From positions 1 to 6,093 of the forward strand of contig CAZHOV010000238.1 of assembly GCA_964534315.1 (NCBI GenBank): a stretch of DNA of 6,093 nt, given 5' to 3'. The stretch's first letter is position 1. The number at the start of each line of letters is the position of its first letter. Shown here one piece after another: positions 1 to 5,865 of this stretch. A program made the position numbers and the translations under genes. The DNA is from CAZHOV01 sp964534315. Its GTDB lineage: Bacteria > Bacteroidota > Bacteroidia > Chitinophagales > Saprospiraceae. Below the pieces are notes generated by a model. The model was not told where the DNA came from, did not search any database, and saw only the letters and a list, made by a program, of their open reading frames with translations.

Positions 1-1776
1 GTACCTCACCTCATCCATTGTGGTGTTGGAGATGTTTCTTTCCGTTCCAAAGGTGTTGGAAACCATTCTGTGGGTGGCCGTTTTGTCAATATCAAAAGTA
101 TTGGGCACAAAGCTATAATTCACTGCTTCATCTAAATCTACGTTGAGGCCATAGTTTAAGGCCATGATGTATGGAAAGTTCACGATGGCTTCCACTTCTC
201 CCGGAAACTTGGACATGGCAAGAGCATGCCCGGTTTCGTGAAAATTGGTTTCATCATTGGGGCTGGGGCCGTCAATAAAATAAGCCGGACCAGGTACATC
301 GGTATAGTCTAGGGGGGTGTTAGACATTGGATAACCAATTGAATACGCATTCCCTCTAATAATTACATCTGCAATCATGTACATATTGTGTTTGTCGGGA
401 ATGATTTGTCTGGCCATGATGGAATTCACTCCTCGAACAGCCATTTCCCAATCTTGCAGCGTTTGCATAAGATCGTACTGCCCGGGGACGATGGAATGTT
501 TGGGAATGGTGTACATCACATTGTCCGTCTCAAATACGGCCCATGGACCAGGCTTGTCCATTTCAGCATCGACGTCAGGGGTTTCATAAAAAGACTTCAG
601 CGAAAAGAAAGGCGCTTCAACGCCGTTATTCACACTTACTTCTACGATTCCTTCGGTGGCTCCATAGGGAACAAGAATAGAAATGGCTCCTCCCAGGGGA
701 TTAAATACTTCGGTGATGGTTGAACTGATCGGGAATTTTCTTGAGATCCTGTCCAGGCGTCTAAAGACGTGCTTGTTGCTCAAATCCCATTCGTGGGATC
801 CCACTCTAACGTAATAATCCTTTCCAACCAGGCTTTCTGGTACCGTAACGCTGGCTACACTTCCGGGAGCAAGGTACAGTCCGGTTGGGCGCAAGGCATG
901 TTCGGTATCATCTCCATTAATGTTAAAATAGGGGTTCATCCCGTCCGGGTCCTCAAAATTTGCGAGGATCAACATGGAATTGCTCACAGATGAATCGATG
1001 GGCGGGTCTACATACCCCGGGAAATTGTAGCAGGAATTGAACTTCCAGCCATTGATATGCTGGGGATAAATTTCGTAAACTTCAGGTGTGAAAACATGCT
1101 CAATGATCCCTTGCTGGAGGGCTACCATAGCGCGTTCCACCTCCAGGCCGGGAGCGGCTGCAGGATCCTTGAAGAAGTTGTTTTGTGTATTGGGCGTCGT
1201 GAAAAGCGCCCCAATCTGATCATCAAAATCTTCAACTACACTTTTGCAAAGTAATATCATGTCCTCACTTGCTGACAGACATTCCGGAAATTGGTTGAAG
1301 ATATCTCTAACCTCCAGCAATTCGCTATTCGAAAGTGTAATGTTTCCGTTAATGTGCCCTTGCAGATCATTTAGTGCACTGAGTGCCATGTTACAGGCTT
1401 CAGGGCAGTAAACGGTTGCAATGGCGTAGCTTTCAATATCATCGGCACCGCTTGCCACAAGCAACTCATCGACATACACCTCATATCCATTTGGGGCAAA
1501 AATTCCATCTCCGTAAGTATCGTATATCTCGAAGAAAAAACAGCCGTCAGCAGCGACACAGATGCTATCTGAGTAGCTGGTGTTGTTTTGATAAACGCCT
1601 CCCTGACCACCTGACAAAATAATGGTGCCAGCCAGATCTGAAATGGTCCAAGAGGTTTCGCCTCCGTACACGTCGGTAGTAATTTCGACTCTAATTTCAA
1701 CCTGGTTTATGTCGCATTGGGCATAGCAAAAGCCAGTAGAAAGGGCCAGTAATAGACTGATAGCAAATATCTTCAT
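1..1776 (-). CDS. Secreted M60/enhancin-like zinc metallopeptidase (partial, C-terminus off the window)
   Basis: An open frame of 592 codons runs from ATG at 1776 to the left edge without a stop. Residues 1-19 form a signal peptide (hydrophobic stretch ending CYA, then QC). Residues about 25-125 form a beta-rich domain with the core GCFFFEIYDTYGDGI (78-92), a pattern I know from secreted Bacteroidota proteins. The peptidase part follows: GGAISILVPYG (362-372), a PWAVFETDNVMYTIP segment, GYP (481-483) and the zinc motif HETGH (513-517) with Glu527 or Glu529 in GEVE as the probable third ligand. This order and the HExxH-x(8-28)-E spacing are those of peptidase M60, a family that includes mucin and O-glycoprotein degrading enzymes. 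Substrate specificity here is inference. The missing C-terminus would show whether a type IX secretion sorting domain is present. No Shine-Dalgarno is visible. The gene is separated from the upstream lipoprotein operon by a palindromic element. Confidence 0.9.
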   Translation of the reverse strand, partial: MKIFAISLLLALSTGFCYAQCDINQVEIRVEITTDVYGGETSWTISDLAGTIILSGGQGGVYQNNTSYSDSICVAADGCFFFEIYDTYGDGIFAPNGYEVYVDELLVASGADDIESYAIATVYCPEACNMALSALNDLQGHINGNITLSNSELLEVRDIFNQFPECLSASEDMILLCKSVVEDFDDQIGALFTTPNTQNNFFKDPAAAPGLEVERAMVALQQGIIEHVFTPEVYEIYPQHINGWKFNSCYNFPGYVDPPIDSSVSNSMLILANFEDPDGMNPYFNINGDDTEHALRPTGLYLAPGSVASVTVPESLVGKDYYVRVGSHEWDLSNKHVFRRLDRISRKFPISSTITEVFNPLGGAISILVPYGATEGIVEVSVNNGVEAPFFSLKSFYETPDVDAEMDKPGPWAVFETDNVMYTIPKHSIVPGQYDLMQTLQDWEMAVRGVNSIMARQIIPDKHNMYMIADVIIRGNAYSIGYPMSNTPLDYTDVPGPAYFIDGPSPNDETNFHETGHALAMSKFPGEVEAIVNFPYIMALNYGLNVDLDEAVNYSFVPNTFDIDKTATHRMVSNTFGTERNISNTTMDEVRY

Positions 1777-1815
1777 CGTATTGATTTTATGATCTGATTT
1801 ACAAGTTATTCGGAA

Positions 1816-1992
1816 ACATGAGTCGGGGCTGTCTCATTAGTAAATTAGCCATCCCAAGGAGGATTTTTTATTTTGACAAAGCTGTTTTTCCTAAAAAAAT
1901 CTTTGATTTTTTTAGGAAAAACAGCTTTGTCAAAGAAGAAAGTTTGGTGGCTCGTAACACCAAAGGTGTTATGAGACACCCTCGACTCATGT
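1816..1992. repeat. Nested inverted-repeat element, probable MITE or insertion-sequence relic
   Basis: Two inverted repeats are nested. The outer arms, 1816-1837 and 1971-1992, pair over 22 bp with one mismatch and one G-T. The inner arms, 1872-1901 and 1905-1934, pair perfectly over 30 bp around a 3-nt loop (TTT). A smaller hairpin (1955-1961 with 1965-1971, loop AAA) sits in the right flank. The borders GGGCTGTCTCAT (from 1826) and GGGTGTCTCAT (reverse complement, ending 1981) look like insertion-sequence ends. They are flanked by TCG at 1823-1825 and 1982-1984, a possible 3-bp target duplication. There is no credible protein inside. The element fills most of the 263-bp gap between the lipoprotein stop (2040) and the M60 start (1776), so it may also block or attenuate read-through between them. 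That role is inferred. Confidence 0.8.
1872..1934. repeat. Perfect 30-bp stem hairpin with a 3-nt loop
   Basis: Left arm 1872-1901 is the exact reverse complement of right arm 1905-1934, with TTT (1902-1904) between. The stem carries a 5-T run and a 7-A run on its left arm and the complements on its right. It is too long and too perfect for an ordinary terminator, and neither strand has a T-tract directly after the stem. In RNA it would form a very stable hairpin, and in DNA it could extrude as a cruciform. Confidence 0.92.
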
Positions 1993-1998
1993 GTAAAG

Positions 1999-2010
1999 GT
2001 ATATATATAC
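1999..2010. repeat. 12-nt AT palindrome (gtatatatatac)
   Basis: A self-complementary alternating TA stretch lies between the nested repeat element and the end of the lipoprotein gene. It may be a low-complexity tract. No promoter partner motif was found at a convincing distance. Confidence 0.3.
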
Positions 2011-2039
2011 AATCCGAAAGCCAAGTGATGGCCCTTTTT

Positions 2040-2777
2040 TTATAAAGGTGTTACATCACCTGTATCTAAATCAATTTCATATTGTTCACCTGTGCCAAAA
2101 GTTGCTATGCAAGTATTATCTGCTTGAAAAACAATATTTCCATCATAAGAGTATGGTTCGTATACGGTACTCGTACCATTGAGTTCAAAAGTTGACGTAC
2201 CTTCAAAAATTTCCCCGTCGTCTTTATTAGCTTTTACATTGTTATATACAAATGAAGTGGTTGTATTATCCGTGTGATTGTCTTTATTGCTGTAGGTCCA
2301 TTCACCCCCTCTGGAGTAGCTTCCGTTGTAGATTAAAACAGAAGAGGTGGACTCAGCTCCTGTAATTATCCAATCTCCGGTTATATTATGATCGGTATCT
2401 ATCCGAATGGAAGTTGTGGTTTGGTCTGCTGAAAAATTATAGGTGATTTCTTCTTCCTCATCTGAACAGGCTAACGAATAGCTTTCAGAAATAGTGAAAG
2501 AGACCATCACTTCTCCATTAATTGATGTTTCTGTATTTGTTCTGGTTTCGCTTTCAGATTCATCACAATCTAAGATATCCACGATCTGATCAGAGACATA
2601 GTTCATGTTATTAACGGCGCCATAGGTCGTAATTGCCATAGATGCTGCAACAAGTTCGGCAGCGTCGTCAACCGTAATAACTACGGTGTCATCCATATCG
2701 TTATCATCATCTGAACAGCTGATAAAAAGGGCTAATATTGCTAATACAGCAAGTAATTGAATGTTAACTATTTTCAT
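2040..2777 (-). CDS. Acidic surface lipoprotein of unknown function
   Basis: This is a 245-residue lipoprotein precursor. Residues 1-20 are a signal peptide ending LFIS, followed by Cys21 and the acidic run SDDDNDMDD. An acidic stretch just after the lipidated cysteine resembles the Bacteroidota lipoprotein export signal, so outer-surface display is likely. The mature part is rich in Asp, Glu, Thr, Ser and Asn, has alternating polar and hydrophobic strands suggesting a beta fold, and contains cysteines near DCDESESE, ACSDEEEE and DNTC. I recognise no domain or catalytic motif. It lies 15 nt downstream of the M43 peptidase gene on the same strand, and its first 25 residues closely resemble those of that protein. 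The two are therefore probably co-transcribed and may act together. The start is supported by the signal peptide and an A-rich leader. The stop is TAA at 2040-2042. Confidence 0.85.
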   Translation of the reverse strand: MKIVNIQLLAVLAILALFISCSDDDNDMDDTVVITVDDAAELVAASMAITTYGAVNNMNYVSDQIVDILDCDESESETRTNTETSINGEVMVSFTISESYSLACSDEEEEITYNFSADQTTTSIRIDTDHNITGDWIITGAESTSSVLIYNGSYSRGGEWTYSNKDNHTDNTTTSFVYNNVKANKDDGEIFEGTSTFELNGTSTVYEPYSYDGNIVFQADNTCIATFGTGEQYEIDLDTGDVTPL

Positions 2778-2792
2778 TTTTTTAGTTTTTAA

Positions 2793-3716
2793 TTAATTAT
2801 ATAAGGTGTTCCTTCGTACGCTATTTTCTAATACTTGAATCATGCGGTCTTTTTGGTCTTGAGTAAATAAACTCATGCACTGGTCTTCGGTGTAATCCAT
2901 GTAGTTTTCGATCATATCCTGCGAGCCACAAGAGATATGGTCTTCGCAAGCGTAATTCGGTTCGTCGGAGGTTGGGGTGTCATTACAAAAATCATCAACG
3001 GTGCAATCGCCATCGCCCCAAATGTGGCGCAAGCCCAGCCAGTGGCCAACCTCGTGGGTGGCGGTTCTTCCTAAATTATAGGTGGGGTTTAAATCAGGGA
3101 AGTTGCCTTTTTCGGAACTGCCAAAATATTTATAGCCAACAACTATTCCGTCGGTTTCTGCATCTCCTCCATTCACATTTAGCCCAGGCAAACCCGAGTT
3201 GGAAGGAAATTGTGCGTAGCCCAATAAATTCCTGCCTACAAATCCGCCGAAATTCACCGTCCAAATATTGAAATATCGATTAGGATCCCAAAAGGTTGCT
3301 GGTTTTAGTTGGGAATCTACTGAAGTGAAAAACCCGGTTGGCCATATCGGAAGACCACCATTGTAACGATGAATGCCCGGCTCTGAAAGAGTGTTCCCAT
3401 CAGGATCCGTGGGGGCCAGGAAAAACTCAATCTGAGTGTCTACACCTGTGGGATTAAATCCATTGGTACCTGGAATTCTTCTGAAATCTTCATTAAGCAC
3501 GTCAATTTGCGATTGCACTTGCGCTTGCGAAATGTTGGGTCCAGTGCCTACCGGTTCACCGTTATGGACCACATGCACCACCACAGGAATCCGGTAAATA
3601 AAGGGCTCGGTTGAGGGCTCGGTTGAGGGGGCGATAACTTCCTCATCATCCGAACAACCCGTTAAAAAAGCTAGTATTCCCAATAGGATGAGTAATTTAA
3701 TATTAACAGCTTTCAT
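2793..3716 (-). CDS. Lipoprotein M43 (pappalysin/cytophagalysin-like) zinc metallopeptidase
   Basis: This 307-residue precursor is a surface-anchored protease. Residues 1-20 are a signal peptide ending LTG, then lipobox Cys21 and SDDEE, an export-type acidic signal. A PSTEPSTEP linker precedes IPVVVHVV (43-50), the usual opening of M43 domains. The catalytic motif HEVGHWLGLRH (221-231) is a complete metzincin HExxHxxGxxH site with ligands His221, His225, His231 and base Glu222. The Met-turn NYMDY has Met273. Cysteines 238, 244, 257, 263 and 280 match the disulfide-rich loops of the family, and FTQDQKDRM closes the domain. I chose the ATG at 3716, not the in-frame ATG at 3755. The 3716 start puts the signal peptide at the N-terminus, and MKAVNIKLL then aligns with MKIVNIQLL of the downstream lipoprotein. 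It is probably the first gene of a two-gene operon. No C-terminal type IX sorting domain is visible, in keeping with lipid anchoring. Confidence 0.93.
   Translation of the reverse strand: MKAVNIKLLILLGILAFLTGCSDDEEVIAPSTEPSTEPFIYRIPVVVHVVHNGEPVGTGPNISQAQVQSQIDVLNEDFRRIPGTNGFNPTGVDTQIEFFLAPTDPDGNTLSEPGIHRYNGGLPIWPTGFFTSVDSQLKPATFWDPNRYFNIWTVNFGGFVGRNLLGYAQFPSNSGLPGLNVNGGDAETDGIVVGYKYFGSSEKGNFPDLNPTYNLGRTATHEVGHWLGLRHIWGDGDCTVDDFCNDTPTSDEPNYACEDHISCGSQDMIENYMDYTEDQCMSLFTQDQKDRMIQVLENSVRRNTLYN
3603..3629. repeat. 12-bp tandem duplication in the M43 linker
   Basis: The unit gggctcggttga occurs twice in direct succession (3603-3614, 3615-3626), followed by ggg. It encodes the STEPSTEP repeat between the lipidated cysteine and the peptidase domain. 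It is in frame and lies in a flexible spacer, so copy-number change would alter tether length without breaking the enzyme. Confidence 0.8.
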
Positions 3717-3756
3717 TTTTTTATGCAATGTTATTTTGAGTAAAACAATTTTCAAT

Positions 3757-3778
3757 AAGCAATTTTGATGTGCCGCTT
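3757..3778 (+). repeat. Left copy of a 22-bp inverted repeat
   Basis: The sequence aagcaattttgat, one variable base, then tgccgctt matches the reverse complement of 4969-4990 at 21 of 22 positions (G here, T there). It lies 41 nt upstream of the M43 start. With its partner it bounds a 1234-bp segment holding only damaged genes. It is either a terminal repeat of an element or a dispersed regulatory sequence. No target duplication is seen outside it. Confidence 0.7.
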
Positions 3779-3899
3779 TACATCAACAAAAATGAGGGTT
3801 TAGAGGAATATTTAATTGACAATCGAAGTGAATTGAACATAATTGAAGGTGAACTGAACAGAGCGAAAATGGCGGGTATGAAAACGGCAGTTATCCTTT
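3779..3899. other. Unassigned segment between the inverted repeat and the receiver fragment
   Basis: A plus-strand frame from 3770 reads MPLYINKNEGLEEYLIDN and continues with a plausible-looking NRAKMAGMKTAVILFTIA. Beyond about 3900 it runs antisense through the recognisable receiver fragment, so the whole 75-codon frame cannot be a genuine gene. The first 40 codons could be a leftover of a lost gene, but I recognise no family. The minus-strand frames contain stops. Confidence 0.3.
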
Positions 3900-4169
3900 T
3901 TACGATAGCAAAAATGGTTTGGAAAGGTAATCGTTTACACCCAGCATCAATCCTTTTAATTTGTGCTCTTCTCCACCTAATGCCATCAACAAAATAATTG
4001 GGATACGGAAATGAGCCGGAGAGCCTTTAAGGTGTTCTACTAGTGCATAACCATCCATCTGAGGCATCATCACATCGGAAATGATGAGATCTACTTTTTC
4101 CTTTTTTGAAATATTGGTTTCTATTAAATTTAAGAGCGAATCAATAGTGCTACTTCTGTGTCCGTCATT
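3900..4169 (-). pseudogene. Truncated response-regulator receiver (REC) domain fragment
   Basis: The minus strand has an 89-codon open stretch, from just after an in-frame TGA (4170-4172) to TAA at 3900-3902. It reads as the middle and end of a CheY-like receiver: NDG, then VDLIISDVMMPQMDGY with the phosphoacceptor Asp at 4074-4076, then IPIILLMALGGEEHKLKGLMLGVNDYLSKPF with the conserved Lys at 3918-3920. The N-terminal acidic pocket and first strand are missing, there is no start codon before the DVMMP region, and the frame stops two residues after KPFL, removing the last helix. The Thr/Ser expected after strand 4 (usually LTA) is Met (LMA), consistent with decay. The wording is typical of Bacteroidota hybrid sensor kinase or response-regulator proteins. 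It directly abuts the 3' end of the DUF3667 gene, marking a rearrangement junction. Confidence 0.82.
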
Positions 4170-4175
4170 TCAAAT

Positions 4176-4900
4176 TCACACTAAGAGTGCCAATAACCCT
4201 AAGCTAAATATCGAATATAAAATATAGGTCATGGTCGAGCGTAAGAGGTTCATCATGCGGTTTCCATTCCTGAAAAAATACCAGAATACCCAGAACGTAT
4301 AAGAAATTGCCATTATTATTGGAAACACCTCTATGACTTCACTTCTAAGAAAGGTCCCTATGATGGCAAAGAAGGAATAAATAATGGCTTGCTGTCCTGT
4401 GATATAGGAGTTGATAACTACGTGTTCAAGATAGGTTTTGCGGAATTTAAAAAAAGAAAGGTAAGATGCGAATGAAAATACGGGGACCAAAAACAACGTC
4501 AAATAAGCATAGTTTGTTAAAAACCAGTTGGCAATTTCAGGAATGCTTTCATTTGGCGCTTGTCCAGTTGCCCCTTTAAGCCAACCCGTAATGATGTCCC
4601 CTATTAAAGTGTTTTGGTTGGTGATTCGGGTAATAAGAAAATAAACGGTTGACAAAATGATCAAGTAAGAAACGGGCTTAAAATGACTTTTTCTTTTTCC
4701 ATTTAAAAATTCATTTAGGCTTTTTCCGGGCCTTACAAATAATTCTCTAAGCGTATAAAAAAGCCTTTATTGATTTGAAAAACACTTTCTGAAATTTCTT
4801 GGGTGAAGTTCGAAAAGTTAATTCTCCCGATCGTTGATTTTTGACCACAGTGACTGCAAAATTTTCCATTAACGATATGCCCACAATTTTTGCATTTCAT
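4176..4900 (-). pseudogene. DUF3667 zinc-ribbon membrane protein, broken by a single frameshift
   Basis: Translation from ATG at 4900 gives MKCKNCGHIVNGKFCSHCGQ, a zinc ribbon with Cys3, Cys6, Cys15 and Cys18. It continues to INKGFF and then runs out of frame to a TAA at 4733-4735 after 55 codons. Shifting back one base at the T-run (4757-4762 on the plus strand) restores YTLRELFVRPGKSLNEFLNG and KPVSYLIILSTVYFLI. The frame then continues to TGA at 4176-4178, giving about 241 residues with some five hydrophobic membrane segments. Order and length fit DUF3667, a Bacteroidota inner-membrane family of unknown function. Six T are present where GFFYT needs seven, so one T is missing. A sequencing error in the homopolymer, a true null mutation and slippage-rescued expression are all possible. 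A TTG at 4664 could be taken as a start, but it lies inside the first membrane segment and gives a truncated protein. Confidence 0.85.
4757..4762 (-). other. Frameshift site in a T6 run of the DUF3667 gene
   Basis: The minus strand reads GGC TTTTTT ATACGC. The upstream zinc-ribbon frame requires the codons TTT TTT ATA, while the downstream membrane frame requires TAT ACG. One extra T, or a -1 shift on TTT TTT, joins them as GFFYT, the usual family wording as I know it. Confidence 0.85.
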
Positions 4901-4968
4901 TTTTCTTCTTTATAGTTACCGGACTTTGACAAGACTTACCAGCAATTTTACACTAATACAATGTAATT

Positions 4969-4990
4969 AAGCGGCAAATCAAAATTGCTT
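4969..4990 (-). repeat. Right copy of the 22-bp inverted repeat
   Basis: This is the reverse complement of 3757-3778 with one mismatch. Part of it (4981-4989, aaaattgct) also pairs locally with agcaatttt at 4941-4949, so this end can form its own hairpin with a 31-nt loop. It lies 68 nt upstream of the DUF3667 start. Confidence 0.7.
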
Positions 4991-5003
4991 GTATAATAAA
5001 TCT

Positions 5004-5066
5004 GTTCGGCCATTATAGACTAAGTGATTGAATACCTGGAATGAACGCAGGAAATAATGACCGAAC
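5004..5066. repeat. 13-bp imperfect inverted repeat with a 37-nt loop
   Basis: gttcggccattat (5004-5016) pairs with ataatgaccgaac (5054-5066) at 12 of 13 positions. T-rich runs follow on the plus strand at about 5075 and 5090. It could be a regulator-binding pair, a small non-autonomous element or a terminator, but no plus-strand gene ends upstream to need a terminator. Confidence 0.55.
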
Positions 5067-5238
5067 TCAAAAAGATTTTTTATACCAATTTTTTTGCCTT
5101 ACTACTTAAGCTTTTAAAATAGTATTGTAAATCTGAGATGAAGTACCCTCAAATAAGTTGCAGCTCTAATGCTATTTATTCTTCATCAATTTTCTTTTTA
5201 TCTTTAAGCTATTAAAATAAAGCAAAAAATCATAAAAT

Positions 5239-5865
5239 ATGTTGCTACATGCCATACTCGTTATCCAGTTTTTGTTAACCGTGGCAGTGATGCCCAATGA
5301 ACGAATTTACGGAGAAAATAATAATAGCAATACGCATGCAACTATGGAGTCATCTATTGAACCCGTTGGAGATGATCTCACTACCATGATACAGCGGTAT
5401 GTCGCTTATAATCACTGGGCCAATCAGCAATTTGCTGAATGGTTGGGCGCTGCTTCTGAAGAGGATCTGGACCGAGAAATCGAATCTAGCTTTTCAAGCC
5501 TTAAAGAAACCATCTTACACATCTGGAATGCCGAGTATCTCTGGCTGCAGACGGTAAAAGATGAATCTGCCGATAACTCTCCTGCCCGGGATTTTAAGGG
5601 AAGCAAAGAGGATCTGCTGGTCGGTTGGTTACAGGCTTCTGAAAATTTCAGCAATCATGTGAAATCAATGTCACTTGCAGATCTGCAAGCCAAACGTCCA
5701 ACGTCGCGCGGAGATGGATATACGGTTATTGTAGATATGATCCATCACTGCATGAATCACAGCACCTATCACCGGGGACAATTGATCACAATGGGACGTC
5801 AGGCTGGATTGAAGGACCCACCGAGAACGGATTTTATCTATTACATTAGCTTGCCTCGTGAATAG
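5239..5865 (+). CDS. DinB-family (YfiT/DinB four-helix bundle) putative metal-dependent protein
   Basis: This 208-codon gene encodes a DinB-like fold, a four-helix bundle that usually binds a divalent metal through three histidines. The probable ligands are His94 (in ETILHIWNAEYLW), His174 and His178 (in MNHSTYHRGQL). YNHWANQQFAEWL at 57-69 is the usual first-helix wording, and GLKDPPRTDFIYYI near the end matches the usual family terminus. Known members include thiol-dependent transferases and DNA-damage-inducible proteins of unclear role, so the substrate is unknown. The first 35 residues are a hydrophobic stretch plus an Asn-rich spacer. With no basic residue before the hydrophobic core this is a poor signal peptide, and an alternative start at Met36 (5344) gives a typical 173-residue cytoplasmic member. 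The gene stands alone on the plus strand, and its last codons coincide with the probable 5' end of a group II intron. Confidence 0.88.
   Translation: MLLHAILVIQFLLTVAVMPNERIYGENNNSNTHATMESSIEPVGDDLTTMIQRYVAYNHWANQQFAEWLGAASEEDLDREIESSFSSLKETILHIWNAEYLWLQTVKDESADNSPARDFKGSKEDLLVGWLQASENFSNHVKSMSLADLQAKRPTSRGDGYTVIVDMIHHCMNHSTYHRGQLITMGRQAGLKDPPRTDFIYYISLPRE

Larger units (their letters stand above)
4901..5238. other. Non-coding AT-rich intergenic region with inverted repeats
   Basis: This 338-bp gap lies between the divergent DUF3667 (minus) and DinB (plus) starts, so both promoters should be here. It holds the right copy of the 22-bp inverted repeat (4969-4990), a 9-bp inverted pair (4941-4949 with 4981-4989), a 13-bp imperfect inverted repeat (5004-5016 with 5054-5066) and an imperfect AT-rich direct repeat (5106-5122 and 5204-5220, 15 of 17). 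I found no convincing Bacteroidota -33/-7 promoter (TTG and TAnnTTTG). TATCTTTA near 5199 is close but has no TTG at the right distance. No gene is evident. Confidence 0.6.

Noticed and set aside
388..723. Plus-strand open frame of 111 codons, with others at 377, 769 and 1057
   Set aside because: All run antisense to the M60 peptidase frame, which is continuous, has a signal peptide and a zinc motif. These frames have low-complexity, family-less translations.
1371..1700. Minus-strand 109-codon frame and plus-strand frame at 1383-1622
   Set aside because: Both are shadows of the N-terminal part of the M60 gene in other frames.
2020..2041. Possible plus-strand terminator (gcca/tggc stem, then seven T)
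   Set aside because: The stem is only 4 bp and no plus-strand gene lies upstream. On the minus strand there is no T-tract in the right place for the lipoprotein gene.
1818..2045. Plus-strand 75-codon frame
   Set aside because: It runs straight through both arms of the perfect hairpin and the outer inverted repeat, so its codons are a by-product of the palindrome. It does not resemble a transposase.
2972..3271. Plus-strand 99-codon frame
   Set aside because: Antisense to the catalytic core of the M43 peptidase.
3717..3755. Thirteen-codon N-terminal extension of the M43 protein (ATG at 3755)
   Set aside because: It would bury the signal peptide and breaks the alignment with the downstream lipoprotein leader, so the start at 3716 is better.
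3770..3997. Plus-strand 75-codon frame as a gene
   Set aside because: Its second half is antisense to the recognisable receiver-domain fragment, and no family is recognised in its first half.
4176..4664. Stand-alone 162-residue membrane protein starting at TTG 4664
   Set aside because: The same frame continues upstream to residues matching the DUF3667 N-terminal half. The TTG is an internal Leu in the first membrane segment.
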